Positions 17,630-25,733 of a stretch of 64,000 nt of DNA are shown here, piece after piece (the stretch's first letter is position 1; each line of letters opens with the position of its first letter). Under the pieces are notes generated by a model that was given only the letters and a program-made list of their open reading frames with translations, did not search any database and was not told the origin of the DNA. The DNA is from Avimonas intestinalis (lineage in GTDB: Bacteria > Bacillota > Clostridia > Oscillospirales > Acutalibacteraceae): the NCBI GenBank assembly GCA_904380375.1, contig CAJFID010000004.1, positions 56,869-120,868 on the forward strand, given 5' to 3'. Both the position numbers and the translations under genes were made by a program.

Positions 17630-18597
17630 GGGGTAACGCTCTCCTTTCGCAGCCGGCTCTCCCGCAGCACCGACTCCAGCTGGGCGGGGTCCTTGGCGGC
17701 GATCGCATCCCGGCAGGTGCGCAGATTTTCAATCAAGGTATCAATTTCTTGGCAGAGGTCGTCCGCGTTCAAGCGGAAAAGCTGGGTCCACAGCTTTTCG
17801 TCAACCGCGGCGACCCGGGACACGTCCCGGTAGCTGCCGGCGGAAAAGCCGGCGTGCTTGGGGCAGCAGGGGGATTTCACATACGCTCCTGCCAAGACAT
17901 GGGGAAGCTGGGAAGTAAACGCGATCATCCGGTCGTGCTCCTCCGGCGTGGCGAGGGTCACCCGCGCGCAGCCGACGGCGGCCGCCAGCTCCCGCATCGT
18001 CTGGACCGCCGTTTCCGGCGTATCCTCCGTGGGAGTCAGGATGTAGGACGCGCCCCGGAACAGGCCGGCGTCGGCGCTGGCAAACCCACTGGTTTCCTTG
18101 CCGGCCATGGGGTGGCCGCCCAGGAAAACCAGCCCCCGCTCCCGGCAGAGGGGCCCGCAGGCGGCGACCACCGCCCGCTTGACGCCGCACACGTCGGTCA
18201 CCAGCGCCCCTTTTTTCAGCGCGCCGCCATGCTCCCGCAGGAAGGGGGCCGCCGCCGAAGGGGGCAGGGCCAGGAGGAGGATGTCGGCGTCGGCCAGCCC
18301 CTCCGGGCCGGCAGCATCAACGGCGCCGGCGGCCAGGGCGGCGGCCTGCGTCCCCTCGTCCCGGTCAATCCCCACGACGGTGCAGGCGGTATTGGCCTTG
18401 AGCGCCAGCGCCAGGGAGCCGCCGATCAGCCCCAGCCCGGCGATAGCGACGGTCTTCCCGCCGCCAAAGGAGCCGCCTGGCAGCGGCGCGGCTGCCGGCG
18501 CTTTCCCCTGCCCGGCCATACCGTTTCCGCCGTCCCGGCCGGCCGGTACCCCTGCCGGCACGGGACGGACGCCGGCTTCTTTCGTATCACGGCACAT
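17626..18597 (-). CDS. tyrA: Prephenate dehydrogenase
   Basis: NAD-dependent oxidative decarboxylation of prephenate toward tyrosine. After a ~45-residue Gly/Ala/Pro-rich N-terminal extension comes the Rossmann start VAIAGLGLIGGSLALALK. FLGGHPMAGKETSGFASA and HVLAGAYVKSPC belong to the TyrA catalytic region. No ACT domain follows, so feedback control may rest on DAHP synthase and on attenuation. The start at 18597 is supported by GGGGAG eight bases upstream; ATG at 18519 would remove part of the odd extension. Confidence 0.94.
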   Translation of the reverse strand: MCRDTKEAGVRPVPAGVPAGRDGGNGMAGQGKAPAAAPLPGGSFGGGKTVAIAGLGLIGGSLALALKANTACTVVGIDRDEGTQAAALAAGAVDAAGPEGLADADILLLALPPSAAAPFLREHGGALKKGALVTDVCGVKRAVVAACGPLCRERGLVFLGGHPMAGKETSGFASADAGLFRGASYILTPTEDTPETAVQTMRELAAAVGCARVTLATPEEHDRMIAFTSQLPHVLAGAYVKSPCCPKHAGFSAGSYRDVSRVAAVDEKLWTQLFRLNADDLCQEIDTLIENLRTCRDAIAAKDPAQLESVLRESRLRKESVTP

Positions 18598-18615
18598 CGC
18601 CTGTTCTCCCCGCGG

Positions 18616-19647
18616 TTACGCGTCCCGGTGGGAGAGCGTCTTGCCGAACAGCGGCGCGATCTCCTCCAGGCGGGCGGAAAGGTGGCGGAACTGCTCCGGC
18701 GTCAGGGACTGCGCGCCGTCGGACAGGGCGCGGGGCGGGTCGTTGTGCACCTCAATAATCAGGCCGTCCGCGCCGGCCGCCACCGCCGCCAGGGCCAGGG
18801 GCTCCACCAGCGCGCTGATGCCGGAGGCATGGCTCGGATCGACCACGACCGGCAGGTGGGACAGGCTCTTGAGCAGCGGCACCGCGGAGATATCCAGGGT
18901 ATTGCGGGTCATGGTCTCAAAGGTGCGGATCCCCCGCTCGCAAAGGATCACCTTATTATTGCCGGCGGCCATGATGTATTCCGCGCTCATCAGCAGCTCC
19001 TCAATCGTATTGGCCAGGCCCCGCTTGAGCAGGATCGGCTTGTCGCACTTGCCCAGCTCCTTGAGCAGCTCGAAATTCTGCATATTGCGGGCGCCGACCT
19101 GGATGATGTCGACGTCCTCAAACAGCACCAGGTGGGCCGGGGACATGATCTCGGTCACGATGGGCAGGCCAGTCTTCTCCCGCGCGTGGCGCAGCAGCTC
19201 CAGCCCGGTGGCCCGCAGGCCCTGGAAGGCGTAGGGGGAGGTGCGGGGCTTGAACGCGCCGCCCCGCAGGAAGGCCGCGCCCGCCTCCTTGACGTCCCTT
19301 GCGACCTCGGCGATCTGCTCCTCGCTTTCCACCGAGCAGGGGCCGGCGATCACGCCGAGCTTGCCGCCCCCGATGACCGAGCCGTGTCCAAGGTCAATCA
19401 CGGTGTCGTCCGGGTGGAATTTGCGGTTGGCCTTCTTGTACGGCTCCTGCACCCGCTTGACGCTCTCCACGATCTTCTGCGCGCCGATGAACTCAATATC
19501 CACCGTCGCCGTGTCGCCGATCAGGCCGAGCACGATTGAGTGCTCGCCGTACCAGGCGTTGACCTTGACGTCGTTTTGGCTTTCGAGCATGGCGGAGAAT
19601 TCCTGGACCTGCTCGCGGGTGGTTCCGGGCTTGAGTACGATAATCAT
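18616..19647 (-). CDS. aroF: DAHP synthase with N-terminal ferredoxin-like domain
   Basis: First shikimate-pathway step, condensing PEP and erythrose 4-phosphate. The 343-residue protein is the type I-beta form. Residues ~1-70 are the ferredoxin-like regulatory domain (MIIVLKPGTTREQV), followed by the barrel with GVIAGPCSVESEEQI, LRGGAFKPRTSPYAFQGL, VGARNMQNFELLKE and PVVVDPSHASG. The ATG at 19647 was chosen because AAAGG lies nine bases upstream; ATG at 19656 is in frame but badly spaced. It heads the aromatic operon, directly after an attenuator, so its expression should respond to aromatic aminoacyl-tRNA supply. Confidence 0.96.
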   Translation of the reverse strand: MIIVLKPGTTREQVQEFSAMLESQNDVKVNAWYGEHSIVLGLIGDTATVDIEFIGAQKIVESVKRVQEPYKKANRKFHPDDTVIDLGHGSVIGGGKLGVIAGPCSVESEEQIAEVARDVKEAGAAFLRGGAFKPRTSPYAFQGLRATGLELLRHAREKTGLPIVTEIMSPAHLVLFEDVDIIQVGARNMQNFELLKELGKCDKPILLKRGLANTIEELLMSAEYIMAAGNNKVILCERGIRTFETMTRNTLDISAVPLLKSLSHLPVVVDPSHASGISALVEPLALAAVAAGADGLIIEVHNDPPRALSDGAQSLTPEQFRHLSARLEEIAPLFGKTLSHRDA

Positions 19648-19755
19648 AACATTCATCCTTTCCGACTTTCCGACGATGCGGGGATTTAGACGGGGCGTGC
19701 GCGGCAGCGCACGGCGATAACGGGGGACGCCGCCTCCGACGGGCGAAACACATAC

Positions 19756-19790
19756 AAAAAGGCGGGGCTCATCGTGCAATGAGCCCCGCC
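19756..19790 (-). terminator. Attenuator terminator ahead of DAHP synthase
   Basis: GGCGGGGCTCAT and ATGAGCCCCGCC form a perfect 12-pair stem with a six-base loop, followed on the minus strand by TTTTT. It lies between the leader peptide and the DAHP synthase gene and 109 bases before that start codon, so it would stop transcription of the whole aro operon. There is no upstream coding gene for it to serve otherwise. Confidence 0.9.
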
Positions 19791-19824
19791 TTGTGTTCCC
19801 TGGTCAACGGCAGTTTCCCGGCGA

Positions 19825-19944
19825 CTACGCCGGTTGTCTCACAGCACGATCCGCACAGCAAAAATAGCCCCAGCCAAAATAATGACCGAAGCTAAACACG
19901 CCCGTAAATCGAATTTGCTGTGTTTTACGCGACAACGTGGCCAT
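19825..19944 (-). CDS. Aromatic-rich leader peptide of the aro operon
   Basis: A 39-residue open frame starting at ATG 19944, eight bases after GAGGAG, and ending in TAG. Residues 13-28 contain Phe13, Phe17, Phe19, Tyr22, Phe23, Trp25, Tyr27 and Phe28, that is eight aromatic residues in sixteen (FSFGHYFGWGYFCC). The frame lies between a strong promoter and a terminator hairpin before DAHP synthase. This is the layout of ribosome-mediated attenuation: ribosomes stalled for charged tRNA-Phe, tRNA-Tyr or tRNA-Trp would change the leader fold and permit transcription. The stop codon sits in the loop of a CCGGCG/CGCCGG hairpin (19818-19833). The peptide is too short to judge by homology. Confidence 0.88.
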   Translation of the reverse strand: MATLSRKTQQIRFTGVFSFGHYFGWGYFCCADRAVRQPA

Positions 19945-20001
19945 GAGAGAAACTCCTCGCCGGATCCTTCACGGATCCATCTCTGTGGATTCGCTGGCTT
20001 T

Positions 20002-20031
20002 ATCATACTCCACCGCCGGCGGGCTTGTCAA
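20002..20031 (-). promoter_or_regulatory. Promoter of the aromatic operon
   Basis: Minus-strand consensus TTGACA (20026-20031), an 18-base spacer and TATGAT (20002-20007), about 50 bases before the leader peptide. Confidence 0.88.
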
Positions 20032-20168
20032 GGAAAAATACCGGCCCTGCCCCCGCGGATTTTTGGAAAATGCGACGGGAGGCAGCGCCCGCGAATGGTC
20101 AGTTCGGAAGGGTGCTAAGGCCATTTCCGGCAGCCGCGGCCCCTTGGCTTCTGCCGCAAGGCAAGGGA

Positions 20169-20777
20169 TTATGCCCCAGAGGGGCGGCCGCATTCCCAGC
20201 GCATGACCGCCAGGCCGTCCCGCTCCGCCACCTTGGAAAACCCGAGCTTCTCGTAAAGCCGGATGGGGCCGGGGCTGTCCCACTCGTACCGCTCATCCCG
20301 CAGGACGGGGAAGCCTTCCACCGCCCGGTATCCTTCGGCGGCCGCGTCGTCCAGCACCCGCTGCAAAAGGGCGGTGGCGATCCCCCGGCCGCGGTATTCC
20401 GGGGCAATTTCAAAGCACACCACCGCGACCTCCCGCTTTTCAGCCGGGGCGTGGAAATGGGTGCCGACGCACGATTCCTCCGGGTAACAGGCTTTGTCGT
20501 TGGCGTTGCACCAGCCGATGGACACCCCCCGGTCATACGCCAGGTAACCCCGCAGAAGCCCGGCTTGGATCTGCTCTTCGGCAATTTTCCGGCACACACG
20601 GCCGATGTCGGCGCCTTCGACGCCGGCCAACGCCTCATCGGACTGCTCCTTGGTGAGCTGGTATACCTGGCAGTAGCACCGGTAAGGGGAACCGTCGGTA
20701 AAGGCGCGGTTTTCAAAAAAATCGAAGTAATCGCCGGACAGCTCCGGCGTAAGCCGGCGGATCGTGATCCCGTCCAT
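20169..20777 (-). CDS. GNAT family N-acetyltransferase
   Basis: A 202-residue acetyl-CoA-dependent transferase of unknown substrate. The core has VVCFEIAPEYRGRGIATALLQRVLDDAAAEGY, where YRGRGIATAL is the acetyl-CoA pyrophosphate loop (motif A). GPIRLYEKLGFSKVAERDG matches motif B and the C-terminal strand. The N-terminal half includes CYCQVYQLT and GWCNANDK, as in the subgroup of GNAT proteins with a cysteine-tryptophan-rich front part. ATG at 20777 follows AAGGAGG by nine bases. It is a single-gene unit with its own promoter. Confidence 0.9.
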   Translation of the reverse strand: MDGITIRRLTPELSGDYFDFFENRAFTDGSPYRCYCQVYQLTKEQSDEALAGVEGADIGRVCRKIAEEQIQAGLLRGYLAYDRGVSIGWCNANDKACYPEESCVGTHFHAPAEKREVAVVCFEIAPEYRGRGIATALLQRVLDDAAAEGYRAVEGFPVLRDERYEWDSPGPIRLYEKLGFSKVAERDGLAVMRWECGRPSGA

Positions 20778-20828
20778 CAATGAAACCCTCCTTAAAAAGC
20801 TTATCCCGGCTTGATGCCGGACAGGAGT

Positions 20829-20858
20829 ATTCTACCACAAACCTTTGGACGCCGTCAA
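20829..20858 (-). promoter_or_regulatory. Promoter of the GNAT gene
   Basis: Minus-strand TTGACG (20853-20858), an 18-base spacer and TAGAAT (20829-20834), about 50 bases before the ATG. Confidence 0.75.
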
Positions 20859-20910
20859 GAAAGCGCCCTGGATTCTATTTGCAAATTGAATAAAATATTA
20901 AAAATAATAT

Positions 20911-20939
20911 TTGACAATATAAGGAAACCGCTGTATGCT
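20911..20939 (+). promoter_or_regulatory. Promoter of the secreted glycoside hydrolase-like lipoprotein
   Basis: Consensus TTGACA (20911-20916), a 17-base spacer and TATGCT (20934-20939) within an AT-rich patch, about 70 bases before the gene. Confidence 0.82.
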
Positions 20940-21010
20940 AAGGAATAGAATAGCTTTAAGACCGCTCTTTGCGGAATCGTTTACGCAGTATAAAAGGAGG
21001 AACCCGCCCC

Positions 21011-22792
21011 ATGGACAAAAAACGCCGCTTCCGCCGAAAATGGCTTCGTTTCCCCTCTTTGATCCGGGCCATCGCCCTGCTTTTGCTGGCGGCAGTCCTG
21101 GCCGGATGCAGCCCGCAGGGCGAGACGCCAGCAAGCGCCGGCACCTCCGGGCAGGAGGAGGATGAGATGACCCCGGAGGAGTGGAAGGTCATCCTCAACC
21201 AGTCGCTCAACAAAACCCACTACGGCGGGGACTATTACCTCCCCGCCTTCGGCCTGTGCGAGGACTATCCCGTGGGCACCTCGGCCCAAACAGTGGAACA
21301 GGATTTTTCCCTTTTGTCCCGCTACGGCATCCGGCGGGTGCGGATCAGCGTCGCCTGGGGGGATTATGAGCCCCGCAAGGGGGTATACAACTGGGATTTC
21401 CTGGACACCATCGTCTCCCTGGCGGAGGAATACGGCATCGAATTGTACCCGTATATCTGCTACTCCGCCACCTGGGCCACCGGCGGCGACTGGCTCGACC
21501 CGGTCCAGGACCTGCAGGACTGGTACGATTTTGTCTATGCCCTGGCCTATCGGTATCAGGGGCGCATCCACCAGTGGGAGATCTGGAACGAGGGGGACAA
21601 CAAGGAGTTCTGGGGCGGGACCTGGAAGGACCTGCTGGAGCTGGCGGAAACCGGCGCCAAGGCCGTGAAGGACGCCGATCCCGACGCCAAGACCATTTTC
21701 TCCGGGCTGACCGATACGGGCCGCGCCCATGTGCAGAGCATCTACACCGCCGGCGTAGCCGACTATTTTGACATTATTGACGTCCATGGCTACAACGAGA
21801 CGTGGAACCCCTCCTCCACAGAGGATTATGGGGAGATGATCGCCGACCTGGCGGGCCTGATCAAAACCAACGGCGCCAAGCAGGAGCTGTGGGTGGGCGA
21901 GATCGGCTACAGCGACTATGTGCAGGAAAGCGGACAGGTTTCCGGCCAAGTCTGGCAGGAGCAGCCCTATGAAAAGACCCAGCCCTTCCAGGCCGTGACC
22001 TTCCTGCGGACCTACGCCACCATCGCCGCCACCGACGAAGTGTGCGGGATCAGCTGGTACGAAATCAAGAACCTCCGGCTGGACAGCGCGGCGATCGGGG
22101 ATGTGAACAACTATTTCCTCGGGTGCCTGGACCACAATTATTTTCCTAAGCCCCTTTGGTTTGCGGTCACCATGGGCAACGGGCTGTTTTCGAGCCCCCA
22201 CCGCCCCATTGACGACGAGCTGGCGTTCGCCGCCAGGAAGCCGTCCGCCTACGTCCACGCCTTTGAGCAGGAAAACGGCCGCGTCATCCTGGCGGCGTGG
22301 AACCGCGGGAGCGAAGCCCAGCCCTTCTCCGTCACCATCCCCGGCGCGTTTACGCAGGCGGTGTCCTACTCCCCCACCGGCGAAAAGAGCCTGCTGGCCC
22401 TGGAACCCTCCGCCGCTGCGACCACGCTGGAGCTCACCCTCGAGCCGGACGGCATCCAGCTTTTGGAACTGTTCCCAGGCGACCTCCCGGCGAGGCTGAC
22501 CATTGATAAGCCTGTGCTGACCCAAACCGGAGACGGGACCATTGAAATCCGCGCCACAATCCGCAACATCGGCGGGGCGGACGCCTCCGCCTTTGAGGCC
22601 GAGCTGTTTGTGGACGCCGCCTGCTCCTGGACGGCGGAGGAGACCGTCCTCCCGGTAGAGTGGCTGGCCCCCGGGGAGGAAACCTCCGTCGTGTGGAGCG
22701 TCACGAAGGGGGACGGGGACGGGCCGCTGAACGCTTGGTGCGTCGCCCATCCAGCAGACAGCCCGCTGGCGGCCGTCTCCGTGCAGGGCTGA
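21011..22792 (+). CDS. Secreted lipoprotein with clan GH-A-like glycosidase domain
   Basis: A 593-residue lipoprotein with basic N-terminus, hydrophobic core and lipobox LAGC with Cys33 as the lipidation site. A TIM-barrel domain follows (about 60-400). IHQWEIWNEGDNKEF carries the Asn-Glu acid/base pair of clan GH-A, and KQELWVGEIGYS the candidate nucleophile Glu, in the right order and spacing for GH39- or GH5-like retaining enzymes. The C-terminal ~100 residues look like a CARDB-type beta-sandwich (ARLTIDKPVLTQTGDGTIEI). Starts after AAAGGAGG. The family assignment and substrate are uncertain; xylo- or galacto-oligosaccharides are possible. Confidence 0.87.
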   Translation: MDKKRRFRRKWLRFPSLIRAIALLLLAAVLAGCSPQGETPASAGTSGQEEDEMTPEEWKVILNQSLNKTHYGGDYYLPAFGLCEDYPVGTSAQTVEQDFSLLSRYGIRRVRISVAWGDYEPRKGVYNWDFLDTIVSLAEEYGIELYPYICYSATWATGGDWLDPVQDLQDWYDFVYALAYRYQGRIHQWEIWNEGDNKEFWGGTWKDLLELAETGAKAVKDADPDAKTIFSGLTDTGRAHVQSIYTAGVADYFDIIDVHGYNETWNPSSTEDYGEMIADLAGLIKTNGAKQELWVGEIGYSDYVQESGQVSGQVWQEQPYEKTQPFQAVTFLRTYATIAATDEVCGISWYEIKNLRLDSAAIGDVNNYFLGCLDHNYFPKPLWFAVTMGNGLFSSPHRPIDDELAFAARKPSAYVHAFEQENGRVILAAWNRGSEAQPFSVTIPGAFTQAVSYSPTGEKSLLALEPSAAATTLELTLEPDGIQLLELFPGDLPARLTIDKPVLTQTGDGTIEIRATIRNIGGADASAFEAELFVDAACSWTAEETVLPVEWLAPGEETSVVWSVTKGDGDGPLNAWCVAHPADSPLAAVSVQG

Positions 22793-22816
22793 CCGCCTTC
22801 TCCCCTGGCTGCCGTG

Positions 22817-22862
22817 CAAGAGCCCCCTCCCGCCGCCATGCGGCCCGCGGGAGGGGGCTCTT
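22817..22862. terminator. Long GC hairpin between converging genes
   Basis: AAGAGCCCCCTCCCGC and its exact complement make a 16-pair stem between the plus-strand lipoprotein gene and the minus-strand SGNH gene. A U-tract is lacking on both sides, so it may act as a weak bidirectional terminator. Confidence 0.55.
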
Positions 22863-22908
22863 GGTATATATTCCGAAGCGCCGCAGGACAAAACGGCTTC
22901 CCAGCGGC

Positions 22909-23631
22909 TCAAACCGCAGGGACAGCCAGCCCCGCCCGGCGCTCGATGCTCAGCCCGAATTTTTCCAGCACCGCCTCGATCAGCGCGTGCCCCCGGCGGT
23001 TGGGGTGGATGCCGTCCGCACAGAGCAGGTCGCCCACCCGATGCTCGCACAGGAAAGCCTCCCGCACCCCGGCCAGGGGGCATCCGCACTCCTCGGCCAC
23101 CTGCACCACCGCAGCGTTATACCGCTCATGCCAGCGGTAAATATGCTGGATGTCGCCCAGCCAGGACAGGATGTTCTCTTGATTCAGCCCGCCGCGGGTA
23201 AAAAAACGGAAATAGCGCTGCGCGTCAATGGGAGGCAGGGTCATCATCACCGGCGCCATCCCCTTTTCCCGCACCAGCTGTACCATCTCCCGCAGCTGGG
23301 CGGTAAAAAGGGCCAGCGGGGTCTTCGGCTGATGATCCCGGCCCGGGTCGGCGGCGATCTGCTCCCAGCGGTAGTCGCAGTCATTGCCGCCGAATTCGAT
23401 CAGCGCCGCATCCCCCCGCACCCCTGCCTTCAGGTCCCGCTTTAGGATCGCAAGGCCCTTGGTCACGGTACAGCCCATGCGGGCGCGGTTATTCAGCGTC
23501 AGCCCAAGGCGGCGGGAGGCCCGGTCGGCGCTATTCTCCTCCAAGAGGGCATAACGATCCTTTTCTTCGTTATATACCACGCCGCGCATCACGCTGTCTC
23601 CCCAAATGGCCACGGTTTTCGCTTGATTCAT
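22909..23631 (-). CDS. SGNH/GDSL-family hydrolase
   Basis: A 240-residue cytoplasmic esterase or lipase-fold protein. Block I is VAIWGDSVMRG with the nucleophile Ser, the GxND block is IEFGGNDCDYRW, and block V is LLCADGIHPNRRGHALI with the Asp-x-x-His pair. No signal peptide is present, so the substrate is likely an imported, acylated (for example acetylated) sugar or similar. The ATG at 23631 follows AAGGAGG. It is divergently arranged with the DUF1836 gene. Confidence 0.9.
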   Translation of the reverse strand: MNQAKTVAIWGDSVMRGVVYNEEKDRYALLEENSADRASRRLGLTLNNRARMGCTVTKGLAILKRDLKAGVRGDAALIEFGGNDCDYRWEQIAADPGRDHQPKTPLALFTAQLREMVQLVREKGMAPVMMTLPPIDAQRYFRFFTRGGLNQENILSWLGDIQHIYRWHERYNAAVVQVAEECGCPLAGVREAFLCEHRVGDLLCADGIHPNRRGHALIEAVLEKFGLSIERRAGLAVPAV

Positions 23632-23666
23632 CGTCCAGACCTCCTTGTAATATAGTTTTTGATACT

Positions 23667-23695
23667 AGTATATTTGTTTTCTGCAATTTTGTCAA
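23667..23695 (-). promoter_or_regulatory. Promoter of the SGNH hydrolase gene with overlapping palindrome
   Basis: Minus-strand TTGACA (23690-23695), 17-base spacer, TATACT (23667-23672). The 10-base palindrome ATACTAGTAT (23662-23671) overlaps the -10 and could be an operator. Confidence 0.82.
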
Positions 23696-23710
23696 CGGGG
23701 TTCCGCAGGC

Positions 23711-23739
23711 TTGCATACGATTTACAGATATGGTATACT
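23711..23739 (+). promoter_or_regulatory. Promoter of the DUF1836 gene
   Basis: TTGCAT (23711-23716), 17-base spacer and TATACT (23734-23739), about 75 bases before the ATG and back to back with the SGNH promoter. Confidence 0.75.
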
Positions 23740-23814
23740 ATCTATATTAACCAATATCCCAGAATTTATTGCCGGAATGTAAAAAAGCTGGAAGCAGGAA
23801 AGGGGTCCCGCCTG

Positions 23815-24432
23815 ATGGCACAAAGCCCGGATACGCCGGAAAGGCTTGAAAACTTAAAAAATTGGGTGGAAGCCATGAAACAGTATGAATTCGCGCCGTG
23901 GGAGCGCCTGCCGGAGCTGGAGCTGTACATGGATCAGGTGATCACCTTTATGAACCGGCAGCTGGAGCCCTTCGCCGCCGAAGGGGAGCGGCTGCTGACC
24001 CCAAGCATGATCAACAATTATGTCAAGGACGGCGTCCTCCCCCGCCCGGAAAAGAAGAAATACAGCCGCGACCACATCGCGATGCTGCTGATGGTCTGCA
24101 CCCTGAAAAATGTTCTTTCCCTGCCCGAAATCAACGCGCTGATCCACGGGCTTACCGAGGGGAGCGGCGTTTCCGGCCAATACCCGGAATTTGTCGAGGT
24201 GCAGGACCAGGCGCTCAAGGAAACGGCCGCGCGGCTGGAGGGCGCGGCGGACGCCGACGCGGACTCCCGGTACTGGCTGGCAATGCGGCTGGCGCTGGAG
24301 GCCAACGCACGGCGGGCGGCGGCGGCGCGGATCCTGTACAGCCTGACCGACCCGGACAAAAAGGAAAAAGAAAAGGACCGGGAGAAGGAAAAGGAAAAGG
24401 AGAAGGAGAAAGACGGTAAGGCCGACCGTTAA
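23815..24432 (+). CDS. DUF1836 domain protein with a Lys-Glu tail
   Basis: A 205-residue protein whose central part matches DUF1836: LTPSMINNYVKDGVLPRPEKKKYSRDHIAMLLMVCTL is cut here into its hallmarks NNYVKDG, PRPEKKKYSRDHIA and KNVLSLPEI. The region resembles a MerR-like winged helix, suggesting a DNA-binding role, though function is not established. The last ~25 residues are almost only Lys, Glu and Asp. ATG at 23815 follows GGAAAGGGG; an upstream open frame lacks a ribosome site. Confidence 0.88.
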   Translation: MAQSPDTPERLENLKNWVEAMKQYEFAPWERLPELELYMDQVITFMNRQLEPFAAEGERLLTPSMINNYVKDGVLPRPEKKKYSRDHIAMLLMVCTLKNVLSLPEINALIHGLTEGSGVSGQYPEFVEVQDQALKETAARLEGAADADADSRYWLAMRLALEANARRAAAARILYSLTDPDKKEKEKDREKEKEKEKEKDGKADR

Positions 24433-24740
24433 GGCGGTCCCGATGCCTCGGCTCTTTGCATAGAAAGCGGCCGCCATAAGGCCGGATAAGGCTCTTGCAG
24501 CAAACCGGAGGCTGTGCATCCTGCGCGGCCTCCGGTTTATCGCGTTTCAGCAGGAGATACCCGCCCCGCCGGAAAACTGCCGGCAGTTAAGCGAACCAGC
24601 CGCTCCCCGGCAGCTTTGGGCTCTTGCACGAGGACGGCCTGCGGAGCCAAGCCCGATACCAAGCCAGTTCCTGGGGGACATCTATCCGCGGCCGAAGCCT
24701 GCGCAGCCTGGCGCCGGGTTCCCCACGGCACAAATAAAAA
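24433..24740. other. Intergenic stretch with one long inverted repeat
   Basis: No gene is seen. AAACCGGAGGC and its complement GCCTCCGGTTT (24502-24538) could form a hairpin, but no T-run follows. Confidence 0.5.
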
Positions 24741-24772
24741 CGCGCCGGCGAGCAAATACCGGCGCGTTTTTA
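24736..24772. terminator. Bidirectional terminator between DUF1836 and the lyxose isomerase-like gene
   Basis: CGCGCCGG and CCGGCGCG (24741-24766) with a ten-base loop are flanked by AAAAA on the left and TTTTT on the right, giving a U-tract on both strands. Confidence 0.9.
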
Positions 24773-24947
24773 TAATGCAATCACCCGCGGTGGGTTCCGC
24801 GTTGCCGCGGCGCGGGAAGAGAAGAAAGCGGAGAAAGTGAAGAAAAAAAGCAAAGCCACACGGTGCGTCGTACCCCGCCGCGCCAAGCCGATCGGCGCCG
24901 AAGGCGCATCTCCGCCCGGGAAAGCCTGGGGAGGCGCCAGGGCGGCC

Positions 24948-25493
24948 TTAGCCCTCCTGCGGCATGCGGATGATGGCGGGATCGGTGAAGATATCCTCCT
25001 CATCCACATTTTTGGTGGAAAACTCGGAAACGATGCAGCCCTCCGGGCCGGCCTGGAACCAGTGCCGGGTATTGGGGTGCAGGGTGAACTGCTCGCCGGG
25101 GTGCAGGATGATTTCATGCCGGGCGGTAAAATAGGCTTCCTTGCCCGCCGGGATCTTGGCAACGATGTTCTCGGTCGGCTCTCCGTCGACATAAACGTAC
25201 ACTTCGCCATAGCGGCAGCGGAAGGTTTCCTCCTTGCCGGGGTGGTCCGGGCCGAGAGGCGGATGCCGGTGTTCCGGGCAGGTCTGGTGCGGGAAGAGCA
25301 CCAGCTCCTTGGCGGAGCAGCGGTCCGTGCTGACGTAGGTGACCAGCTGCAGCCCCATCGCATCAAGATCGCCCAATCCCATGTCAGCGATCTCAATATT
25401 CGCCTTTTCCTCGTCGGTAAGGACAATGTGGGCGCGCTCGAAATATTCCCGGGCACGCGCGCGCGCCTGCTCCACTTTTTCTTTTGACAGCAT
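24948..25493 (-). CDS. D-lyxose isomerase-like cupin sugar isomerase
   Basis: A 181-residue single-domain cupin resembling the YdaE/D-lyxose ketol-isomerase family, which interconverts D-lyxose with D-xylulose and D-mannose with D-fructose. CPEHRHPP, the downstream ETFRCRYGEVYVYVDGE and LHPNTRHWFQAGPEG supply the His and Glu metal ligands of the cupin barrel. ATG at 25493 is preceded by AAAGG at eleven bases; a TTG at 25499 is an alternative. It is the last gene before the bidirectional terminator and may belong to the allose-type operon, 241 bases after the GH36 gene. Confidence 0.85.
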   Translation of the reverse strand: MLSKEKVEQARARAREYFERAHIVLTDEEKANIEIADMGLGDLDAMGLQLVTYVSTDRCSAKELVLFPHQTCPEHRHPPLGPDHPGKEETFRCRYGEVYVYVDGEPTENIVAKIPAGKEAYFTARHEIILHPGEQFTLHPNTRHWFQAGPEGCIVSEFSTKNVDEEDIFTDPAIIRMPQEG

Positions 25494-25733
25494 ATCCAAC
25501 GCATCCTTTCTTTACCGCTGCCAAAGCCGCCGGCACGCCGGCCGCCCGCGCGGTATGCAATTTATCCGGCAGGGATTTGCCCCTGCGAGATCACGAAATC
25601 AGGGAAAAGCCCGCCGCCGTAGGGAACCGGCGCCAAAAGCCGCCGAAGCCCTGCGGGCACACACGGAAACGGGCGGAAAACCGAACCGCAGGCAAGGGGC
25701 CGCCTCCCAAGAAGCGGGCCGGCGGACCGGCGA

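Noticed and set aside
19756..20031. T-box riboswitch before the aro operon
   Set aside because: No T-box sequence or specifier stem was seen; the leader peptide explains the terminator better.
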